A DNA stretch of 64,000 bases. Origin: Helichrysum umbraculigerum. Lineage: Eukaryota; Streptophyta; Magnoliopsida; Asterales; Asteraceae. The stretch's first letter is position 1. Each line of letters opens with the position of its first letter. Where the stretch lies: assembly GCA_949592205.1 (NCBI GenBank), contig CATIUR010000012.1:1-64000 (forward strand), given 5' to 3'. Made by a program: the position numbers and the translations under genes. Below the pieces are notes generated by a model. That model did not search any database. It was not told the origin of the DNA and saw nothing but the letters and a program-made list of their open reading frames with translations. Below, one piece after another: positions 21,301-32,521 of this stretch.

Positions 21301-22873
21301 CGATTGTGAGATCAAGTACCATCCAGGGAAGGCTAATGTTGTAGCCGATGCCCTCAGTCGAAAGGAACGACCTAAACCACTTCGAGTCCGAGCCCTCAGT
21401 ATGACCATTCATAACGATCTTACCATTCAAATTCATACCGCTCAGATCGAAGCCCTGAAACAGGAAAACATCAAAAATGAAGCCTTGCGGGACATTGACA
21501 AACAATTTGAAATCAAACCTAACGGGATTAGGTATTTCTCAAACCGAATCTGGTTGCCCAGTTTTGGGAACCTAAGAGACTTGGTGATGGACGAGGCTCA
21601 CAAGTCTAAATATTCTATTCATCCCGGATCCGATAAGATGTACCACGGCATCAAGGAATTCTATTGGTGGCCAAACATGAAAGCCGAAATCGCCACTTAT
21701 GTCAGCAAGTGTCTTACTTGCTCGAAAGTCAAAACAGAACATCAGAAACCTCCTGGTTTACTCCAGCAACCTGAAATCCCTGAATGGAAATGGGAACAAA
21801 TTGCCATGGATTTCATAACCAAACTACCCAAGTCGTCGAGCGGTTGCGATACCATTTGGGTGATCGTCGATCGTCTCACCAAATCTGCTCATTTTCTGGC
21901 AATCAAAGAAAACGATAAAATGGAACGCCTTACACAAATCTACATCAAGGAAATCGTTTCTCATCACGGTGTTCCAATCTCGATCATCTCGGATAGAGAT
22001 GCCCGTTTCACTTCTCACTTTTGGCAATCACTTCAAAAAGCTTTGGGTACTCGCCTAGACATGAGTACCGCATACCATCCTCAAACCGATGGCCAAAGTG
22101 AACGAACCATTCAAACACTGGAAGACATGCTACGAGCCTGCGTAGTTGATTTCGGTACAAACTGGGAAAAACATCTACCGTTGTGCGAATTTTCGTACAA
22201 TAACAGTTATCACGCCAGCATTAAGGCTGCACCATTTGAGGCACTGTACGGTCGTAAGTGCCGATCACCGATTTGTTGGACTGAAGTGGGGGATAGTCAA
22301 CTCACTGGTCCTGAACTCATTCACGCCACCACTGAGAAAATTGTGGAAATCCAAAACAGACTCAAAGCTGCACGTGATCGTCAGAAAAGTTATGCTGACG
22401 TGAGACGCAAACCACTCGAGTTCCAAGTTGGGGATCGAGTTCTCTTAAAAGTATCGCCTTGGAAAGGCGTCATCCGTTTTGGCAAACGCGGGAAGTTGAA
22501 TCCCCGGTACATCGGGCCTTTTGAAATCCTTGAAAGGATTGGCCCCGTAGCTTATCGATTGCAGCTGCCATCCGAACTCAGCAGCGTGCACCCTACTTTT
22601 CATATCTCAAATTTGAAGAAGTGTCTGTCTGATGAGACACTTATTATTCCACTAGATGAAATTCGTGTTGACGATAAACTTCATTTCGTTGAGGAACCCG
22701 CTGAAATTATGGACCGTGAGGTCAAACAACTGAAACAAAGTCGTATTCCCATCGTCAAGGTCAGATGGAATTCGCGGCGTGGTCCGGAATTCACCTGGGA
22801 ACGGGAAGACCAAATGCGACTCAAATATCCTCAACTCTTCACTGATTCCACATCAAACACGACTTCAAGCTAA
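18386..22873 (+). CDS. Gag-pol polyprotein, Ty3/gypsy (Tekay-type)
   Basis: 1495 codons, uninterrupted. Retrotransposon gag domain at about 55-220. Two CCHC zinc knuckles: C290-C293-H298-C303 and C320-C323-H328-C333. Then a poly-Asn tract encoded by an AAC microsatellite (19400-19487). The aspartic protease has D400 in FDTGADRSF. Reverse transcriptase at about 590-770 has the active site FIDD (D736, D737). RNase H carries D883 in VYCDAS. Integrase has an HHCC zinc domain from H1072 and a DDE core at D1142, D1203 and E1239 (35 residues between the last two). The C-terminal 70 residues (EIMDREVKQLKQSRIPIVKV ... FTWERE) resemble the chromodomain-like end of Tekay/Del elements. It encodes capsid, protease, cDNA synthesis and integration activities. 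All catalytic residues I checked are present. The start ATG is the first in frame after the upstream ORF. The stop is 35 nt before the 3' LTR. Confidence 0.97.
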   Translation: MPPKSRPYTDAQITSLITQAVTEALARNTPPNSTRNSDTAGTSATKPCSYKDFQSCKPSSFKGSEGAIGLIRWFEKMETIFRVSKCAENDKVNFATCSLEDDAHSWWNSYTQSVGADIAYQITWEELKAKLTAKYCSIAKLQKLDEEFWNLKVQGGDIDGYTTRFQQLAALRPAMVSTEPDKIRKYALGLHDFVRGHVISSKPATIDGAISLAQDLMSMSQDSEPPTSSSQNNKRKWSDYHNNHSNQQNKKPDTIKAYNTTTDIIRGYTGSKPYCPKCNHHHEGSCGSFCNNCKRYGHLTKDCRSPTNNNPNNTRPPKVCFECGNPGHFRDTCPKLKNRNNNNNNNRSNNNNNNNNRSNNNNNNTRSRAFVIKSGDARQDPNVVSGMFLLNNLTASVLFDTGADRSFISDDFCPLLDITPVALDVKYTVELANGKLVETTSVIPNCTLNLADETFSIDLIPIEIGSFDVIIGMDWLSKHRAEIVCHDKIVRIPLAIGGTLIIQGETGGTGLNIISCLKTRKFLRKGYPAILAHIMEKKSEEKRLEDVPIVRDFPEVFPEELPGLPPPRQVEFSIDLVPGAAPVARAPYRLAPSELQELSSQLQELLDRGFIRPSSSPWGAPVLFVKKKDGSFRMCIDYRELNKLTVKNRYPLPRIDDLFDQLQGSSIYSKIDLRSGYHQLRVRDTDIPKTAFRTRYGHYEFQVMPFGLTNAPAVFMDLMNRVCKPYLDKFVIVFIDDILIYSRNEQEHAQHLRTILELLRHEELYAKFSKCEFWIQTVQFLGHVIDSQGIHVDPSKIEAIKDWQAPTSATEVRQFLGLAGYYRRFIENFSKIAQSLTVLTQKDKRFDWTEKQESAFQLLKQKLCSAPILSLPEGTDDFVVYCDASHQGLGCVLMQRDKVIAYASRQLKIHEKNYTTHDLELGAVVFALKIWRHYLYGTKCTIFTDHKSLQHIFDQKDLNMRQRRWVELLTDYDCEIKYHPGKANVVADALSRKERPKPLRVRALSMTIHNDLTIQIHTAQIEALKQENIKNEALRDIDKQFEIKPNGIRYFSNRIWLPSFGNLRDLVMDEAHKSKYSIHPGSDKMYHGIKEFYWWPNMKAEIATYVSKCLTCSKVKTEHQKPPGLLQQPEIPEWKWEQIAMDFITKLPKSSSGCDTIWVIVDRLTKSAHFLAIKENDKMERLTQIYIKEIVSHHGVPISIISDRDARFTSHFWQSLQKALGTRLDMSTAYHPQTDGQSERTIQTLEDMLRACVVDFGTNWEKHLPLCEFSYNNSYHASIKAAPFEALYGRKCRSPICWTEVGDSQLTGPELIHATTEKIVEIQNRLKAARDRQKSYADVRRKPLEFQVGDRVLLKVSPWKGVIRFGKRGKLNPRYIGPFEILERIGPVAYRLQLPSELSSVHPTFHISNLKKCLSDETLIIPLDEIRVDDKLHFVEEPAEIMDREVKQLKQSRIPIVKVRWNSRRGPEFTWEREDQMRLKYPQLFTDSTSNTTSS

Positions 22874-22895
22874 ATTTCGGGACGAAATTCTTCTA

Positions 22896-22907
22896 ACAGG
22901 GGGAGAA
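22896..22907 (+). other. Polypurine tract
   Basis: AACAGGGGGAGAA directly abuts the 3' LTR start at 22908, the expected plus-strand priming site. Confidence 0.9.
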
Positions 22908-25532
22908 TGTAACACCCGCCAAATTAGGACTTGTAATTAGTGCCTAATCATATGTTAATACACGTAATTAGTTCCTTGTTAGGCTAATTAATGTATCGAA
23001 TTATATATATTGTTGAATATATACGAAAATGCGATTTGGTTAAATCGTACGCAATCTAAATCGAATGTATTTCGATTCCATTTAATATGGACGTTGGTGA
23101 CAAATTTTATTAAATAACGTTGTTATGTCAAAAATATTATTATTATAATATTTCGTATTCATACGTATCGTACAAACTGAACCTATGCAATTTAAAATAT
23201 TAAAACGCGCAAAACTGAATAAACCAACTTACAACTTATAACTCAAATATAAATGATTTGTAAAATATTTAAATAAAATATCGCGTAATAATTTGTATTT
23301 TAAAACGTACCATTTAATATTTAAAATAATTATTTAACGCCTAAAAGACGGAGCAAACAAACACCACACGGGACGAGAACGCGGAGCGAAAATGGGGACT
23401 TAACCCCATTTCCCCCTCCTTTCCCCCCCCCCCCCACTTTCTGCATTCTCTCTCTCTCTCCTTCACTTTTTCTCTCAAAATTTCATCACCACCAAAACCA
23501 TTAAGATCGACAAATAAACGTACCAAACGGCCTTGGATCATATTACTCTTTTGGAAGAAAACGACCACCGCGACACGATCTATCATCCTATCTTCTCGGA
23601 TTTCTCATCCGATACTTTGTAAGTTTCCGACAAATCCCGAAATCTCTCGTTTTTTAAGTAATTTCACCTACTAGTTGTTTGTTTGTGCTTATGATGTCCC
23701 TAGAAGGGTTGGGTAAAAATATTGGACCGATCGGAAACCCGAAAACACGATTTTTGCTCGAAATCCGTCGAACAGGCTTAAGTGTCGCATAGATGCCAAA
23801 AACAGTACTAGCGTCACTTAGTGTCGCTATGTCTAGTGCCGCCCTATAGCGTCACTACTTAAGTGCCGCTATCACACATACACCGTCACTTCTTTAGTGA
23901 CGCAAGCATATAACTTTCGGTAGAAACCATGAGACACTTCGTAAGTGTCGCTATCCTCTGTACAAACCCGAACTTCATACCGTCACTACCAGAGTGACGC
24001 ATACATTACTTAACGACACTTCTCCAGTGCCGCATTATATGTTACCTGACACTACTTTACGTCACTCCCTGAGTGCCGCTATACTCTTTTACCCGACACT
24101 TCCTTAGTGTCGCTATATTGCACGCCACTTCTTAAGTGACGCCTAAATCTCAGAAACTATTATTTTTCACGACACTGCTTAAGTGCCGCAATGTTACGGA
24201 CCCCGTCACTTCTGAAGTGACGCATAACACGATACACGACACTATCTTAGTGACGCATAACCATAAACTGACACCAATACCCGACACTCCCTAAGTGACG
24301 CATAGAAATTATAAGTGACGCATATAGTGTCGCATAAAACAGCAGGTTTTCCAACTTTAATTTCACTAAGTGTCGAACTTTTATAACTTCAAATACTTAT
24401 ACGATACGACTTATAAAACACTTTGGGACACTTTTGTAAGTGCAAAACATCGATAACTTGATAATAATACTTGAAGTTTATTATTTCAAACTCGTCACCA
24501 ACGGGCCGTACACTTTTCAAACACTTAAACATATCAACCAAATAGTGGATATTTGGACATTATAGTTGGACAAACAACTGCAGGGGTGATCTTTTGAGAT
24601 ACCCAATCATATTTATAACCATCGCGTGTCATGGACACCCTCAGGTTACAAGTCTTTGGACTTCATTTCGGCTAATCAACTTACGTTTGTTTAAACGCTT
24701 ACAGACTCAGGTGAGTCTCATAGCCCCTCTTTTACTGTTTTACTCAGGGGTGTGATATACTGCTCAACTTTTAACATGTGAACGCAAGTACCAACTTTTC
24801 ATATACTACATGAGTTTTTCGAAACTAATCATTTTAAAGTCCTCCGTCAGCATAGTTGTTAATACGTTGTAGCATGAATATTAGTATATGGTACCATATA
24901 GGATTGACCCTCCTCGTTCGGGTTAGCAAGCACTAACCGGGTAAACGGACGTACTAATATTTGGGAAGACGAATGTTGATTAGGCATTCGTGGAGGCACC
25001 TCGCCCGGAATTCTCTATAGGGGACCCAGCCCTCGAGTTAAGCTCAACTATGTGCTCATGGCTGTATACACGATGATTATCATTAAATTGCTGGATGCAA
25101 TTCATTATTTAATTGCTGGATGCAATTCATTATTTTATTGCTGGATGCAATACATTATTTAAATCTTGCGGTTCATACGATATTACTTGATTTCAAACCT
25201 GTGAGCTCACCAGCTTTATAGCTGACCTTTTAGCATATATCGCAGGTACCCAGCAGTAGGATGTTTCTGCTTCAGGATTTAGCTCGAGTCAGCATACAGA
25301 CGATTGAGATTTTCTTGCATTAGTATATTTTGTATAAGTACTTATGTACTGAAATCTCATTTTAATTAACTCGAGCTATGTAAAGCTTCAAATGTTGTAA
25401 ACATTTCAGTAATCTATATATTTTGTTAAAACGACGCATATAGAGTCGTTTGCTATTTATCTTTGTGCTTTGTTATTGATTAGTAACACCCAAATCAAGC
25501 TTCCGCAAATCATTAAATTTGGGGGTGTTACA
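22908..25532 (+). repeat. 3' LTR of the Tekay-type element
   Basis: 2625 bp. Visible differences from the 5' LTR: a longer C tract near 23425, and single substitutions near 24567 (C to T), 24639, 24937 and 25028. It contains the same hairpin array and intron signals (donor 24711, acceptor 25245). Confidence 0.95.
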
Positions 25533-25988
25533 TATATATATATGTGGGTATGATTATGAAGAAACCCATGTGAAATTTTGTCGGGAGCAGATCAGAGGAG
25601 AACTATTCTGAACGAGGGATGTGAGAGCAACTAGTTAGAAACTGCCACGTCAACATTCACATATATCTCATTAAGGCTAAGACGGTCATTTTATCTTGCT
25701 TCTACCTATCTCCTCCCCTTTCTCTTACAAGCACATGAACAACCATCAAATGTCATCGTCCGGCCACCGCCACCCGCTGATGCCGACTGACTGCCGTCGT
25801 CCAGCCACCGCCACTAGCCGCTGCCAACTGACATCACCATCGCAGGCAGCCATTAACTTTTTTCTTTGTATAAAAAACATATTCATCGAATGTTTCGTCA
25901 AAAAATTAACCAATCAATTTATTCAGCTGCAAATGCGACTTGACTTCCGGCTCACCACTAAAACGATCTTCCAGTTTTCTAGCGACTT

Positions 25989-26171
25989 TCAATTTTTCGA
26001 AGCAGCGCCGCTATGACCTTCAGTTTCGGGACTAACTTCCATCTCAACTGCACTTTTTCCGACGTATTTGCAGGTGCTCCGCGGGTGTGCGAGTTTCTGA
26101 CCAGCTACCTTACACACCTCATTGTCCAACGAAATGTGTTTACAAAGAAAAGGTAGAAGTTGTGAACACAT
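25989..26171 (-). pseudogene. Unrecognised open segment near the element's left end
   Basis: Minus-strand frame of 60 codons containing CKVAGQKLAHPRSTCKYVGK and SAVEMEVSPETEGHSGAAS. Base composition is richer in GC than the DNA around it, as for captured exons. No family recognised; it could equally be part of the element's GC-rich terminal region. Confidence 0.25.
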
Positions 26172-26469
26172 GAAGTAATTAAACTAATAGGAAACATTGA
26201 TATGATATAAAGAAAAAATAAAAAGAAAGTAACTACTTGAATAGTGTGAGACAACTAGAGAAGTGTGTAGTCACCTCATAAAGTCAAAGAAAATAAAACA
26301 TAACCATGTGATAGTGTCAGGCAACTGTACAATTGTGTAGTCACCTCATTAGTTAAAAACTCAAAATGAAAACATTTCATATTTTTTTAGGTAATTCTAC
26401 GGACCTCCCAAGATCATTTCTATATTGTTTTAGACAATTATTCATAATTTATATGTATGATGTATTAAA

Positions 26470-27570
26470 TTTAGTTCCATTATCATTTTAAGAAAACACT
26501 GCATCGAGAAAATCTCTACATAAGTTTTCATTCATTATAAAAACGATGCATCATATTTGGGTTTTTTTTTCCTAATTGGTCGACAAAAACTACTGCATTA
26601 TGATTTTAATAAAGCTTTATCGAATGATATCATTGCATCATCATTCAGTAATAAACACTATATCATCACTTAAAAAACTGCATCTATGTAAAAAATCACT
26701 GCATCATATGTCTGTAAAAACACTATATCATCAATCGATAAAAAAACACAAAATAGTTGGTGGATAAAAACACCGCATCATTGTTATACATCACTGCATC
26801 ATAGGTCGATAAAAAACACTGCATCATCGGTTGATAATAAACACAAAATCGTTGGTGAAAAAAAAACATTGCGTCATTGTTAAAAATCACTACATCATAG
26901 TTCTATAAAAAATACTGCATCATCGGTCGATAATAAACACAAAATCGTTGGTGGGAAAAAAAAACATTGCGTCATTGTTAAAAATCACTGCATCATAGTT
27001 CTATAAAAAATACTGCATCATCAGTCGATAAAAAACACAAGATCGTTGGTGGATAAAAACACTGTATCATTGTTAAACATCACTGCATCATAGGTTGATA
27101 AAAAACACAAATCCTTTGGTGGATAAAAATAGATCATCATTATATTGTTAAAAATCACTGCATCATAGGTCAATGAAAAACACTGCATCATCGCTCAATA
27201 CAAAACACTAAATTGTTGGTGGATAAAACCAATGTATCATTTTTCTTTAAAATAGTACATCGTCGTTAAGAAAAAAAAACACTACATTGTATTTTCTAAC
27301 CGATAGTTTTTTAATTTAAAGCGACTAAAAACTACTACATAATGTTTTAGATAAAAACACTGCATCCTTGTTTTTCAATTTGAAACACTGCATCTTACTT
27401 TTAAACCACTGCATCTTAGATTAAAAACTAGTACATAATGTCTTAAATAAAAACACCGCATCCTAGTTTTTTAATTTGAAACACTGCATCTTAGTTTAAA
27501 ACCACTGCATCTTAGATTAAATACTAGTACATAATATTTTAGTATATAAACGTGCAATTGTGGTTTTTTA
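26470..27570. repeat. Tandem repeat of about 96 bp (ACTGCATCAT family)
   Basis: AAAATCGTTGGTGG-like words start at 26750, 26845, 26941 and 27039 (95, 96 and 98 bp apart), each with CACTGCATCAT and AAAAACACTGCATCATCGGT. Flanking copies are shorter or diverged, and from 27350 a second variant (CTGCATCTTAGTTTAAAACC) takes over. Confidence 0.9.
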
Positions 27571-28245
27571 AATTGAAACACTACAACTTAGTTTAAAAGC
27601 TATATGTCACCTATTAAGACAAGAAAATTGATCATTTCTAGAACATATCCTACAATTTTAATTACATAAAACTTTTCAGGGTGTGAGATCATAATCCTAA
27701 CTTTCTAATTTTAAAAATAATATTTATAATAGGTGCACTTGCTCCAAGGAGTATGACAGGCTTTTAATACCCATGCTTTCCAATTTGACTACTTTGTCAA
27801 ATACAGTACAAAGCAACTTTTTGTTTTTGATGTTTCCTTTCCATTTTCCCGTTATTCACACAAAACCATATCTAAATAGTAGCAGTGACTAAAAAGAAAA
27901 CATGAAAATTTCAGCCACCACCATTATACCGTTCGCCGAAAAACGAGATGAAGTTTAAAATGAAAATTCCCACAATATTTTCATTTTAAAGAATGGTGAT
28001 TTCATAACATATGGAAAGAGTTGCCACTTTTATCAATCGAATTCTTCATAGTGTTTGCAGGCAATGGCAAAAACGGTGCAATGAAATGAAGAGAACCAAC
28101 GACGATGAAAGAAGATTGAAATAGCCATTAACAACAATAATAACGTGAACATATGGTGTGATCTCGTGTTGGTCTAAATCGGCTCAAAAAGACAATATTT
28201 TTGGTGGATGGCAGTGGCCGGAAGTCGACGGTTGCCGGAGGTCGA
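27571..28245. other. Interior of the TIR element, no gene recognised
   Basis: AT-rich to mixed DNA with no tandem repeats and no convincing exon. The GC-rich patch from about 28200 is the start of the right subterminal region. Confidence 0.4.
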
Positions 28246-28652
28246 CGGTGGCCGGAGGCAATTGTAGGCCGGAACAGCAAACCGTAATTGTAGTGAAGAA
28301 GATGAAAGGGGGGAGAGACTTGAGATTAATTCTATTATTTTTTGTTAACTAATACCCCTTTATGTCTAATTAATTACAAAATTGCCACCTTGTGAATTTT
28401 AGCCATTGATCATCTCTCCTTTAATATCCAATGGCTGACAATTCATTGCCCTCCTTGCCCTCCAAAACTTGTGTTCTCCTCTGATCCGGAAACAATTTTG
28501 TCGGGGGATTTGATTTTAATCTTATTTTCTCAGTTTTATATTGTTCGTGTATGCGTAAATCGTGTCGACAAAGATTCGTGTAATTTTTTTTTTATCTGTC
28601 TTATATATTTCATATTCATTCATATCTCTTTAATATATTATAATAGAGTGTT

Positions 28653-28765
28653 AATTAGGTAGTCATTTATAATTTAGGCAACTTTAATTTAATCCCAACC
28701 CTCTATTGATTAACCCTTTTTAATTAGAACCATTGATAATTTCTAACCTAAATGACTACCTAAAT
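28653..28765. mobile_element. 113-bp MITE-like inverted-repeat element
   Basis: AATTAGGTAGTCATTTA at 28653-28669 faces TAAATGACTACCTAAAT at 28749-28765, with one mismatch. An AATGACTACC word also ends the inverted repeat at 31903-31950, suggesting a small family. Confidence 0.6.
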
Positions 28766-28769
28766 AGTG

Positions 28770-29775
28770 AGGGAGAATTGTTTAAAAGACTTAATTGCCT
28801 ATGCTTAATTATGTTGAAATTATTTAAAGCAACCATTTTAAATTTACTTAAATAATTAAAATTATATTCAACATAATTAACGAAATAAAACTCGTGGGTT
28901 TAATATTTGTAGGGACGCATATTTGCAGCAAATTACATTTAAATGTATCCATAATTTTAGGAAAATGGGTTATTTAAATATAGGATAAAATCTTACCTTT
29001 ATATCTTTCATAATCAAAATCAATTTAAATTTAATTAAATTTTGGAGATAGCTTCCACATAACTTTGGGTGCCGAGATTTCTAAATGTTATTACCTATTT
29101 AATTTATTGGTATTTAATTAGGTCAATTATATTATTTCTTACATGCACCATTTAAAGCCGAATCACAATTTTTTTTACCTTGAAACTGAATTCAGAATAT
29201 CATACTACGAAGTATTTTCTTACAATCTTCAAACTTCAATTATTTAATTAACTAACTCTATATATCGTTCTGCCTACACTATTACCTTCAATCCATAGTC
29301 AGATTCAAACATACTAGCATATTCATGCTACTACTTTAACAATGACAGCTGACGGTGGTTTATCCCGATAAATCTTATTAACGATGAAAGTGACGAGTGA
29401 AAGCTGCGTGTGAAGGTGCTTTTGGTATGGAAGCAAAGCTACCTAAACGATCAGTTACAAGCCGCTTTAATGGAAACCGTACTTATGGATCGGATGGTAT
29501 ATATTGAACTAACTTTATTTGTCTATCATACAATTATAAGTTCATAATTCATTATGTCGAAATTATTTATGTTCATATATGTTTATTATTTTATTCATGC
29601 TTAATGTATATTGTCAGTTACACTTTCATGATTTTTTGCCAGTGAATTATGTGGAATGTTGAAGCTTTTTGTACAAATCTCTTGAATTCTTTTGTCATGT
29701 TCAATTAATGAAATATATAAAGAATGTATCGATTTTAACGTCTCGTGCAGGTTTTGCTTAAGATTTTGCAGAATG
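28770..29775. other. Intergenic; one possible exon, otherwise nothing
   Basis: Around 29420-29495 a plus-strand stretch reads FGMEAKLPKRSVTSRFNGN before a GTATAT that could be a donor. Composition is exon-like but there is no partner exon and no family match. The remainder is AT-rich without repeats. Confidence 0.3.
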
Positions 29776-29799
29776 CACCACCTAATCTCAATGGGAGAT

Positions 29800-29916
29800 G
29801 ATATTTCCACCATCCAGTTTGATAGATCCATCAAATATATGCATTAATCAGTTGTACAGTACAACTAATTAAATCACATTTTTGATGGATCTATCAAACT
29901 GGATGGTGGAAATATC
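29800..29916. repeat. Perfect 36-bp inverted repeat with 45-nt loop
   Basis: 29800-29835 (GATATTTCCACCATCCAGTT...) is the exact reverse complement of 29881-29916. Outside the arms a direct repeat, ACCACCYAATCTCAAT, flanks both sides (about 29778 and 29916). A transcript would fold into a long perfect stem, so a small-RNA precursor or a recent inverted duplication are both possible. Confidence 0.9.
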
Positions 29917-30034
29917 ACCACCCAATCTCAATTATGAAAGGGACAAGAAGTTTTCAGAGGTTAATTAGTGTCATTTTTGTAAAGTTGCTAAAAATAAAAT
30001 ATTAAGATGCTTTACAAGTAGTTATAGATTATAG

Positions 30035-30705
30035 ATATAGATTATAGAATAGCCAATAACCCGTGCGATGCAGCTGAATTGTAGTTGACAGTGGTAAAAA
30101 GGTAGTGAATAATCATTGTAAAATTGATCTGATGTATACGTCTTAGATGAAACAATTAATGATAATATGAAGTAATATGAACAACTGACAAAAAATCACA
30201 GACCATAAAAATTATGCCGCATGCGTGTCTATAGTGACGTGAAAGAGTCCATAAAAAGGTGGTCGAAAAGAATATATATTTAAAAAAGTGAGTGTTTTAG
30301 ATTTAGTAGTGACTTATGCAGTATAATTTGCATGAAATACATTTGCTTTAAGAGTCAGTGGTAGATCAATTGCAAAAGGTATCATCGTATTCATATGGTG
30401 ACGTGAAAGAATACATAAAAAGGATGACACTAATTTTATATTAAAAAGAGTATTCATATGGTGACGTTAAAGAGTACATAAAACGATCATAGTAATTTTA
30501 TATTAATAGTAATTATTTTTGTGGTATCATTATTATGTTTTACTCATATATTTTTTATTATATAAGTAGTAGATCAGTTGCAAAAGCTATTATCGTGTTG
30601 ACTTTTATCAAATTGTATTTTGTTAACTAAAAAAAAATCTAAATTTTGTTGTGTTAGTAGCTATATAACTAGAAAATTTTATAGGTTGTGCTAAGCACAA
30701 CCCCA
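30035..30705. repeat. Region with about 65-bp direct repeats; possible Helitron-type remnant
   Basis: TGGTGACGTGAAAGAATACA-like units start at about 30230, 30396 and 30459, each followed by CATAAAAMG and TTTATATTAA. The left edge has AATAACCCGTGCGATGCAGC, like hairpin ends of plant Helitron-type repeats. The right edge has the short hairpin GGTTGTGCTAAGCACAACC (30684-30702). Element identity is uncertain. Confidence 0.4.
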
Positions 30706-30718
30706 AATTGTTTTTAAA

Positions 30719-31012
30719 TGGGTTAAGTACACACAAATATATCAAAATATAGTCTGACATTTATATGTAGCGAACTATTCAAATTTATATCGTATGTAAC
30801 GAAGTTGTAATTTATTTATATTGTATGTATTTTAGTCAAATCAACAGTTGTAAGACACGTCTCGTGTCAGCTTATATGGTCGACACGTGAAAAATGACCA
30901 AAAATTACATACAATGTAATGAAACTACAAGTTCATTACATACAATGGACGCATGAGTAGTTCGCTACATACAATGAATGTCAGACTATACTTTGATACA
31001 TTTTCGCACGAC
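30719..31012. mobile_element. Foldback MITE of about 290 bp
   Basis: The left arm (ATAGTCTGACATTTATATGT, TAGCGAACTA, CGTATGTAACGAAGTTGTA) and the right arm read in reverse (ATAGTCTGACATTCATTGTA, TAGCGAACTA, TTGTATGTAATGAACTTGTA) align over about 115 bp with moderate divergence. The centre carries ACACGTCTCGTGTC and GACACGTG. Same architecture as 43143-43497. Confidence 0.75.
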
Positions 31013-31199
31013 TACCTTTTTAAATCGATGAGGAATCTGATACCATAAATGGTAAGGATAATGAGTTAGGATAAGTATATAACTTTTCGTATACGCTCGG
31101 GATAACATCTTGTCTTTATAAGTTGCATTGTAAGTTACAACACAAAGAAACTTACAACATTTTAATTTAATTTTCCTAATCATAGTAAATAGTAATTTT

Positions 31200-31780
31200 T
31201 AAATCACATTCCTATTTTAATTTTGATAATCATAGTATCAAATGGATCCCAATTAAAACCCTTCTAAAAAAAGATAATAGTTGAAAACTCCTTCTTTGTG
31301 CCCAAAACCCAACACTTCCTTTGTCGCCTTAGAGAATCCTACAACACATACTTTAAAATCAATCTTTCCATTATATTTTCAAATTTAGTATAAGTATCTT
31401 AAAAATATCCGCTATAGTAGGAGTCTTTACTAACTTCTTTTTACATCAATATTTGTCACAAATTTTCACTACAAAATGAAATAACTTTTCAAATGTACAT
31501 AGCGAACTTTCAATTTTTTTTGTTAAGATGGGTGATATATATTACGTGTCATATGTTTCTCTCATTTCACTTACTAAAAATCTTTATTCTGGAACCTACT
31601 CCAGTACTCCTGACAAAGTATTACACAAATAAAAAATAATTAAATATTACTAAACTATAAATTAAAATTTAAAATGTTTAGGATTTGAAATGTTCTATAA
31701 CGATTAAAATGTATATTAATATTCATGTTCATGTTAAATGAAAGTTGTAAAAGTAATTAAGAATATATCTTTAGTATGCG
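31200..31780. other. Intergenic, nothing recognised
   Basis: AT-rich DNA without open coding frames, repeats or RNA-gene signatures that I could detect by eye. Confidence 0.4.
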
Positions 31781-31787
31781 TTCATAT

Positions 31788-31938
31788 TTAAGATTAAATA
31801 TAGTTAGTGTTAACATTAACATTAAGATGTCAGGTGGCATTTAGTTTTTATCATTAATATTATTACTACTTTACAATAATGATAAAAAATTTAATCTTAA
31901 TTATGTTAATGTTAACACTAACTATATTTAATCCTAAA
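31788..31938. repeat. Inverted repeat of about 36 bp, MITE-like
   Basis: TTTAAGATTAAATATAGTTA... at 31788-31823 faces TGTTAACACTAACTATATTT... ending at 31938; arms continue more loosely inward (TTTTTATCATTA with TAATGATAAAAA). The centre is about 80 bp. Confidence 0.75.
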
Positions 31939-32521
31939 TGACTACCATATGACATCTTAGGAATGAAAATGCCTTTCCTTATATAATAAGTTAAGATATA
32001 TTACGTGATATGTGATTGATATCAAATTGACAATCTCCGTGGTGTATTATGTAATTAATATTACGTGGTATTGAAGTTAAATGCAATATAATAGTTTCCA
32101 TATTCTAAAACTCTAAAAATCTTACGTTGGAAACAACTTTTATGGTTTTAATGTGGTTAAGGGATCACGAGGGCAGGGTTGGTTTGGAGAGAAAGGAGGG
32201 CAAAAAATCTCGTCCGTTTATTATTTATATCTACGGTCAAAATTTGGGCGCGGTGATTTGTGTGTATGTTACAAGAAATACAAGACAAGGGTGTGGAGTG
32301 TAAGTTAATTTAATGACATGGAGGGGTATTTTCGACATTTTAGTATTAACCACGCCCATCAATTCGGTCAGATTTTGTAGTCGGTCAGAGCTGTATTTAG
32401 ACCAAAGTAATCATCTCTCTCATTCAAACGCTCACATCCCTCTCTCTCTCATTCAATTTTCATCTCTGTCACAAAAAACCCTTTCAATAATCTAACAAAT
32501 TAGCGTTAATCGTAAGATATA

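Larger units (their letters stand above)
14662..25532 (+). mobile_element. Young, near-intact Ty3/gypsy retrotransposon (Tekay-type chromovirus)
   Basis: TSD TATAT lies at 14657-14661 and 25533-25537. LTRs start TGTAACACCC and end GGGGGTGTTACA. In order: 5' LTR, initiator-Met PBS, small upstream ORF, long gag-pol, polypurine tract, 3' LTR; total 10.9 kb. The LTRs differ by about four substitutions plus a C-tract length change in about 2.6 kb. With commonly used plant substitution rates this implies insertion within roughly the last hundred thousand years. All domains look intact, so the copy may be autonomous. The lineage call rests on the gag-pol order and chromodomain-like C-terminus. Confidence 0.95.
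25586..28493. mobile_element. DNA element with 14-bp perfect TIRs (GATCAGAGGAGAAC)
   Basis: GATCAGAGGAGAAC at 25590-25603 and its exact complement at 28473-28486. Just outside, AATTTTGTCGGG occurs on both sides (25574-25585 and 28494-28505) as a candidate 12-bp target duplication. Subterminal DNA is also partly inverted: CCGGCCACCGCC-type words near 25762 and GGTGGCCGGAGG-type words near 28246. The interior is mostly tandem repeats. No transposase; non-autonomous, MULE-like by its long TSD and subterminal structure (inference). Confidence 0.6.
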
